Below, piece by piece: positions 57,501 through 64,000 of a stretch of DNA of 64,000 nt; position 1 is the stretch's first letter, and each line of letters begins with the position of its first letter. Below the pieces are notes generated by a model. It made no database searches and had not been told where the DNA came from. It worked only from the letters and a program-made list of their open reading frames with translations. Source of the stretch: Hypsibius dujardini (Eukaryota; Tardigrada; Eutardigrada; Parachela; Hypsibiidae); NCBI GenBank assembly GCA_001579985.1, contig LRSR01011482.1, forward strand, positions 1 to 64,000, written 5' to 3'. Made by a program: the position numbers and the translations under genes.

Positions 57501-59401
57501 TAATGGTGTGAGATTTGGGTGCTACCCCCCCCCCCTGCAAGCAGATAGTAGCACAGTTGATTAAAGACATTTTGTAGTCCAGAGATTTATACACCTGTTT
57601 CCGTTTCGAATATATTTTGAAGTGCTTCCAATAATACAATAATATAAACAAACTACACATTTTTTGCTTAGTGAAATAAAGTGGCGGGTTGTTTTATCCC
57701 ATAAGTGAAGGTCATTACTATTGATGCCGTAAAAAAACGGATAAAACTAAATCATGTCAATTTTATATAAGTAGCGTATAAGTGCTTCTAACCATTACTA
57801 ATATGTTGCTTTGTTGTAACTTTCCAATTTGTCTACAAATGGAGGATCATCACTTTTGGAGTCAACTGGTATATGAAGTATATACTCGGGTATATGCATA
57901 GTATACGAAGTAGATATATTTGTATGCCCATTATACAAGCACACACGTACTCGAATGTTCTGACCCGGAAGGTCCTCCACCAATTGCCGTGCAATGTCCT
58001 TGCACATTTTACGGTCCTCATCGGTCCCTTCGACGTAGGACTCCCAATCGCGACTCGGCGTATGGGCGTATGCTGCCGCGGGCGTGGCATGCGTGATGGT
58101 CGTTGTGGTGACAATGCCTGTGACTTTGCCAGCCTGCTGAGCCCACTCCAGGATGGAGGTAATATGATTGCCGGTGGCCGACGCACAATCACCGAATGTG
58201 GCATTGCTGTTTACCCCGATCACACCGAGGGCCGCCTTTTGCCCGCAGAGATAAGCCGTGGCAGTTCCGGCTGAATCTGGGATCTGAGCGTTGTCATTGT
58301 AGGTCTATACAAATAAAATAACACGATCGTGCTCCATTGGATGCGAAAGCGAACATTCCTTTGAAAACGAAACATTCACGTATCGCCTCGTGTAAATGCC
58401 TAACTGATACATTCAGTTAAATAGCATAAATGCAGGATTTTTTTACCCTGCCTGATGCAGAATTTAATTTGGAATCAATTAGCGTCGGCAGAAAGATTTT
58501 GAACTTTCAGGGGGCGGAGCTATAGGCAGCTATTTAAATCAGCCAAAGAGATGGAGTGCAGGGCGTGAAATCACATGTCGATCCGCTCGGCCCCTTCTCC
58601 CTGATGTAGTGAGATATTTCTGTTGACGACGCTAATTGATTTTCAACTTCTTTTTTTGAATCGGAAAATTTCGTAAAATTCGGAATATTATCTTTTCGGG
58701 AAACCATTCTTGTTCTTTACTTTGTCATGATTTTCAATTCATTAATCCTTCTAATCATACCAGAGTTCGTCCTTTCATGCTAAAATCATAACTATTAACG
58801 ACCTCTATGAAACAAATTTAATCTATCTTGTTTCGAAATCTCAATCCGGCCCTTGTTAGAGATATTATTTACAATTACACTTGACGAACAGTGAATGGAG
58901 AAGAACGAAGAGTGCTCGCGTAGATAAATCCGATAAGGGTATTGTTTCATAACAACGGGATAGTCTTCCTGTTACTCAGGCACGAAAGAAGAGAGTAAAG
59001 GACCTGTCTAGATTCTTCTTTCTATTAGGGGGAACAGATGCATACCTTGCTAAGCCCGAGATTGGGGAATTTTTCAAAGGTCAGGGACGTCTCCTCTCCG
59101 TTTGCTCCGCCCATTTGGCCCTTGTAAATTCGAGCGGCAGTCAGCGTGGCCACACCCATACCGTCACCCAGGAAGAGGACAACATTCTTTGGTCGCTTCA
59201 CGATCCGTTCGTTGTTGAGTGCTCGCTGCAGCTCGGCGTTCGCAATATCTATCCACTGCTGAGGAGCTGGATCAGGCAAATTGTAAATATAGACAGCCCT
59301 TTAACGCCTTTAAAATTACGGAGAACCCACTTACTTTCTGCTTTGAGTTCTTTAAGGCTCACAAGGAGGAAGGTACAGACAAACAACCACCTCAAATCCA
59401 T
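54555..59401 (-). CDS. GPI-type alkaline phosphatase, copy 2
   Basis: Nine exons: 59401-59335, 59266-59046, 58304-57951, 56762-56693, 56603-56463, 56078-55812, 55712-55530, 55450-55268, 54688-54555; phases agree and the product has 539 residues. Signal peptide MDLRWLFVCTFLLV. Motifs: FLGDGMG, IPDSAGTATA, THATPAAAYAHTPSRDW, LVEGGKIDHAHH, TADHSHT and ETHGGEDVA, so all metal ligands and the serine nucleophile are present. The last exon encodes a Ser/Thr/Ala-rich stalk and a hydrophobic tail (ATLIIVACFCLAMLK), a GPI signal. Reading through the exon 8 donor would instead stop soon after DHCEWTHLLQRC and give a form without an anchor. Exons 1, 2, 5 and 6 equal copy 1 in length. Role as copy 1. Confidence 0.92.
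58455..58655. mobile_element. Family C foldback element, short copy 6
   Basis: Inner part of the palindrome: ATTTGGAATCAATTAGCGTC at the left, GACGCTAATTGATTTTC at the right, centre GGGGGCGGAGCTATAGGC. In intron 2 of alkaline phosphatase copy 2. Confidence 0.65.
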
Positions 59402-60700
59402 TGCTTCAGATGTGAGATAGTGAGTGTGGGTCGTTAACAAAATCGTAGCAATCACATAAATATTTAGGAACCTTCAACTCCCGCAGTAGACCTAGTCCCA
59501 CGAAGAAGTCAGTATTGGTAGACACAAAAACATCCTAAGTGTACACAATGAATACCGTAGAGAACTTATCCCAGACAGATAGTGTTTGAAATGGTGATTC
59601 TGCGACCCATCAATCACGACCTGATAATTTGTCGAACCATCGGGAAATAAGTTATTGTCACAACGTGATGTGCTGATGAAGGTTGCCCGTACCACGCGGA
59701 ATGTTGTCGCGAACCATCTCGCCTGTCTGAATCAGTGATATCAATGAGGAATTTTGCTTAATCGCAACCGTAAATATTATTAACTCTAGCTAGGGACAAA
59801 ACCTCACAGGAAGCCGAGCGAATGCGACTTTTATACATATTATCACGCTCGATTACCGCAGTTGGACATGCTCGATTAATTAAGAACGAGTTTGGCAGTG
59901 TATCTTGTTATCTTTCCTAGGTCGTGGACTCCTATGATGTGCATAATTGCTGTCTCCAAAGACCCTTTTGTTGGTTGGGGTTCGCGCATAACTTCCGCTT
60001 ATGGGGAAGATATCTCATCACAACGGAACAATGCGCACATAAAATCATCGGGGCGCTTGATAAAAGACCAGCGGCGGGGGTAAGGTGACACCGACATGAA
60101 CGACTGAAGAGTCATTTTAGAGGCAGCTTGCTGTGGTCAATTTGCCCAACGTTATATTAGAAACACTAGTGCTGTATGTTGCGCAGTCTTATCGTACGTC
60201 GTGTTATAGCAGTCGGACAAAGTTCGTTTTGACAAGTTTTATCGAGTGTTATTTATCATTCTATGTGGCTAAAAATCAGTCACCTTCTCGACGAAATAAA
60301 TTGCATAATTATCGTCATTAATATCAAACACATTTTTAAATAAAAATTAGTGACGTTTTTACATCCCAATCATCCCAACTGACAAGGAAAGGGCCGCACA
60401 CGTCGCTCTTCCATGATTCTTTGTAGCACCGACACTGCGAGTTTTCATCATTTGTTTAATGTTTTTTGCAAAACAAATTATTACTTCATCCAACTCGTTT
60501 GATACGGCGTAGAATTTTCTACAAGATCGCAGTCCTAACTTGTATTATTTCTATCCCAGTCGAGAGAGGTATCTAGGACCGAACTAGAAACGTGTATTGA
60601 TATCTTACTATTTGCTTTTAAGGAAGTTTTTTTCGAACGACTGAACCCAATGCTTGAGAAAAAACAAACTGACAAAAATAGAACGTGACTATCGAGACAC
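59402..60700. other. Intergenic between alkaline phosphatase copy 2 and CFAP43
   Basis: AT-rich, no supported gene on either strand. A plus-strand frame at 59892-60083 is short and without features. Confidence 0.5.
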
Positions 60701-61552
60701 TTAGAAATTCCTGATGTCCCGATATATGGCAGGGAAGGTCTTTTGCTGCCACTTCCATAGGCTCTGTCGGAGCGCTTCCATCCGTTTCTTCTGTTCGTTC
60801 ACGATGGTCTGAATTCGTAGGCGTTTCAGCACGAGGGCCTGTCGCATCTCCGACTCCGAAGCATCAGCGTGGATTCCTATCAAAGCCATATTTATTAGGC
60901 TTATTAACATATTGGCAGAGGGGGGAACATAAAATCAGGCAGGTCCCTACCGATGCTCTCGCCAACAGTGTGCCTTTCCTGTAGTTCGATCATCAAACCG
61001 CGCATCGGAGCCTCCGCGTTGTAGCGCTCGTGTTGGAAGGCCATGAGCTTCTGCTGGAGCAGTCGGACCTTATTGCCCCAGACTTGAATGTCGTCTTTAA
61101 ATATCTGAAAGGTAAAGCGGTTACAATGCCTTTAATAAACCACGAGCTATCCGTGAGCCGGTCATGCACGGACCTTTTTCTGTTGCTTTAGACTCTGCTT
61201 GAGCTGTTGATATTTCTCCTCCCGGTACTCGCCGAAATCTTTCCCCACCATCTGGTACAAGCTTCGATTGCATTTGTACTAGCATACAGACAGGTTTAGG
61301 AATAGCTCTCACCTTTCGAAATTCGAGGGGAGCTGACTGACTGTTGATGAATTGGCGCTCATGATTGTAGTCTCTGATTTTTTGCTTGTGCACATCCTTC
61401 TCCCATTTCAGCAGGGTAATGCCTTCGCGATATTTCACTACCTCGTTTAGCATATCCATCTTCTTTTGGCATTCCGTCTAATGGAGCAAAAATACGCAAA
61501 CTCAAATCAAATCTACAGACACTCAGACAATATCTAGATACACATGAAAACT

Positions 61553-61616
<64 letters not shown>

Positions 61617-62841
61617 AACAGACAAAAAACAGGCAGGCAGGCAGACTTACTTGCAACTCATTGTTTCGATTTTCGATTATACTGAGCGGAATCAAGATTA
61701 CTCGATCGTTGTAATCTATAAACGGCTTGCATTCGGTCTCCATCTGCCCGTGGGTTAAAGTCAGAACAAAATCGGAGTTCCTTTCCAGATTCTTCTGCTT
61801 TATTTCCGTGAGAGCAGCTTGTCGATTAATCTCCTCCAGTTGGTGCTTCAGCGTTTTCTCTATGGCCAAGTAGTCCTTCAGCACTCCGTGATACAGCTCC
61901 AGTTCCACGTGCTTTATCCAGAACGCCATCTCCGACTCCATCTTCTTCCGTCGCAACTCACAAAATTTGACCCAAGTTTTCAAGTCGATCTCCTCCGGGC
62001 GATTTCTGGTGTCCTCTATTTTGGCGACTGTGTTGAAAAACTCGTCGGTGATTTGTTCCTTCAGTTCGGATGTCCGTGGGCGAAGTTCTTGCCCCTTGTA
62101 ATGCTTCACCTGTTTCAGGCCTCGCAGTGGGTGTGGCCGCTTGCGGTATATTTGAACCAACATTCGACCATCCAAGTCAGAAACCTATTCAATAAAAGTG
62201 TGAGAATAAATCTAATGGGCAGACTACTATATGTCTATGCGTCTGCCTTGCGGTCTTTCTCTCTGTCTGTCTCTCTGTATGTCTCTCTGTCTGTCTCTCT
62301 ATCTGTCGGTCTGTAACTCTGTCTGTCTGTCTGTCTGTCTCTGTTTGTCGTTTGTCTGTCTTCTATCTTTTTGTATTCGTCCTGTTTGTGCATCTCAAAG
62401 TCAACCGCACCTCATGAAGTTCCTTCTTCACATTGTGATCCAACGCTGCGTCATTATGGACCAATTGGTCATAATCATGCTGTACTATATCAAAGACCTT
62501 CCGTGCCCGCGTTACGTTGACTTTGTTTGCTTGCAGACGGGCTACCAACTTCTGCGCCTGGAACGCGACGTTTCCGCTGTAGGTCGCCAGTTCCTCCGCG
62601 TACAACAACCGTTGGCGTAGATGCATAGCCCGGAGGTCTATCACGCCGGCTGCAAAGACAGCCTTGTCTCGCAGACAAATTAACTCGCCGAGTTCCGCGT
62701 CGAAATCTCGGATTAGCGCGTCGCAGTCGTGGATGAGATCATTGGTGGACTTGTGCCGGTCGTTGACGGGAGAGTGCACTTGGACGCGGGACGCGGCGAT
62801 TCCATGACGATGGCTCGACGGTGACAAACGGACGAGTGTGC
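60701..62841 (-). CDS. CFAP43: CFAP43, C-terminal part (5' partial)
   Basis: Six exons in view: 62841-62411, 62184-61651, 61477-61313, 61278-61174, 61104-60951, 60876-60701, about 520 residues, phases in agreement. All is charged, helical coiled coil. Several stretches fit the C-terminal half of CFAP43: VQIYRKRPHPLRGLKQVKHY, PEEIDLKTWVKFCELRRKK, DRVILIPLSIIENRNNELQ, LLKWEKDVHKQKIRDYNHER and, at the end, KWQQKTFPAIYRD. CFAP43 with CFAP44 forms part of the tether/tether-head complex of inner dynein f on ciliary axonemes and is needed for sperm flagella. The first exon begins at an acceptor (CACACAG), so the WD-repeat half lies upstream, beyond the right edge. Donor GTCCGT ends the fourth exon seen. 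CAGA-type tracts lie in two introns. Confidence 0.82.
61553..61643. repeat. CAGA/CAGG tract in a CFAP43 intron
   Basis: The tract on the plus strand ends only a few bases from the donor at 61650, so the donor reads GTAAGTCTGCCTGCC. Confidence 0.9.
62250..62360. repeat. CTGT/CTCT tract in a CFAP43 intron
   Basis: Tetranucleotide run on the plus strand; orientation is opposite to the tract at 61553. Confidence 0.85.
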
Positions 62842-62995
62842 CTGTGTGTTTGAGTGTAACGAACAAGAACATAGTTTTAAGACCCGTGAGACACCATATG
62901 TGTGATGCCTGAATGGATGTCTCCTTGTTTATTGCTCATCATGCGACGCAGAGTCGCAGACAGATCGTTTCGAAATAAGAATTGTCTGGTACGAA

Positions 62996-63488
62996 GTAGG
63001 GGCTAGTTTAGAGTTCTTACAAACTGGAACCAGGACCCCTCATGGCAGGGCCAAGGGGGCGAGCAAAGGGCAAAATGAACTTTTCAAAATTGAACCCAAA
63101 TCCCGGCCTTTTATTTACGATCATTTTGAAATTTGTGGGGGTGTGAGGGCTTGATTCACAAAGGCCCCTGGTATTTTAAAACTTTTTCAAGAACTTCAGT
63201 TTTTAAATCAAATATCAAATAACATTTATCAAATTTTATAACTTATGGAACCCAATTTACGTATCTTAATAATAACTGCAAACGGGAGGTTAAAGACACT
63301 CAGGAACGGTCCAATTTTTTTATTGTTTTGAAATCCCAGGGGGTCCTCAAAGACCGAACCCCCGAACCAAACAAAAAGCCGAATTTTGAGTTCAATTTTA
63401 ACAATATTGCGTTTTGCCCTTCGTCCATTCTGGCTCCTACCATGAGGGGTCCTGGTTCCGGCTTGTCAGGACCTTAAACAAGATCCTG
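62996..63488. mobile_element. Family B MITE, full copy
   Basis: About 490 bp. Left end AGTTTAGAG ... CTGGAACCAGGACCCCTCAT; right end mirrored (CATGAGGGGTCCTGGTTCCG ... CCTTAAACAAGATCCTG). Same length and interior themes as the copy at 5110. Confidence 0.75.
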
Positions 63489-63749
63489 CCCTCGCGTAAT
63501 AGTAGTTGCCATTTGCACAGTTTCACGTCAAAACCAATCTCATACTTTATTACCCTATTAAGAATTACCCTATTACCCTATTACCATAATGGTCACTGTG
63601 CGTTTACTTCTTTATATTCCTTCCTATATATATATTTACACCCCTTTTTTGAGTAATACTCCTTGCTATACTCCAATGCCCCTACTGGTATAGCGGTGTA
63701 ATTCTGCTTCTATCTTAAAACAAAATTGTCTTGACTACTATCCCACCCA

Positions 63750-63940
63750 AAATTTACTTTGCAATCGATTGGCAGCAGCTAAATATTTCTCCAAAATTAG
63801 GGGACGGAGCTATGAGCCAATATTCAAAAACTGAGGGCGTATTCCCGCAGTTATTGTCAAAAAATAGAAATAGCTCCGCCCCCCTGATCACCAAAACAAA
63901 TCAGGCTCATGCAAATCAATTCAAATTCGAATTCGGCTGA
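63750..63940. mobile_element. Family C foldback element, core of copy 7
   Basis: Core palindrome with TTGCAATCGATTGGCAGCAG at the left, ATGCAAATCAATTCAAATTC at the right, centre GGGGACGGAGCTATGAGCC and AATAGCTCCGCCCCC. Confidence 0.65.
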
Positions 63941-64000
63941 GATCTATTACGAATTTAAGCCCCCCTGCCGACATTTCGTACTTAGACAACTCGTACCTCT

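Larger units (their letters stand above)
62842..64000. other. Probable CFAP43 intron to the window edge
   Basis: No coding exon seen. It holds a full family B MITE (62996-63488) and the core of a family C foldback (63750-63940). Confidence 0.5.

Overview
This is an animal nuclear genome window. The genes are split by short GT-AG introns, coding DNA is moderately GC-rich against AT-rich flanks, and many introns carry foldback repeats. The gene set is invertebrate. CFAP43 and INPP5E are ciliary proteins, so the animal makes cilia or flagella; that argues against a spider mite, although a secreted intradiol ring-cleavage dioxygenase recalls those mites. The mix of small genome, short introns, a probably transferred dioxygenase and ciliary genes fits a tardigrade best. 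That is an inference from gene content, not a proof.

Layout (all main genes on the minus strand unless stated). 1-8481: a receptor tyrosine kinase with a signal peptide, four bulb-type (mannose-lectin-like) domains, one membrane segment and a split kinase; its 3' end lies beyond the left edge. 10062-11829: intradiol dioxygenase. 13502-17253 (+): two paralogous secreted eight-cysteine, defensin-like peptides with shared promoter boxes. 18830-20973: INPP5E-type inositol polyphosphate 5-phosphatase with a CaaX end. 21781-24488 and 25404-28826: tandem SLC35F3/F4-like transporters, nine exons each. 30388-31101 (+): a small bZIP-like protein. 32450-33055: an inverted-repeat element holding a possible exon. 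34625-36596 (+): an unrecognised five-exon gene with a possible alternative last exon near 37.7 kb. 38612-38926: a small Pro/Gln-rich gene. 41101-45224: BTBD3/BTBD6-like BTB-BACK-PHR protein. 47003-52856 and 54555-59401: tandem secreted alkaline phosphatases with GPI-type tails. 60701-62841: the 3' part of CFAP43, whose 5' exons lie beyond the right edge.

The genes do not form one pathway. Tandem duplication recurs: two transporters, two phosphatases, two defensin-like peptides and, inside one gene, two copies of a two-lectin cassette. Several families of small non-autonomous DNA transposons (about 150-630 bp, with terminal inverted repeats) fill introns and intergenic DNA. CAGA/CTGT-type tetranucleotide tracts sit in introns of at least six genes.

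The most unusual item is the lectin receptor kinase: an animal tyrosine kinase whose outer part resembles that of plant G-type lectin receptor kinases. Exon joins were worked out by hand from splice sites, reading phase and family similarity. Nothing was searched against a database.
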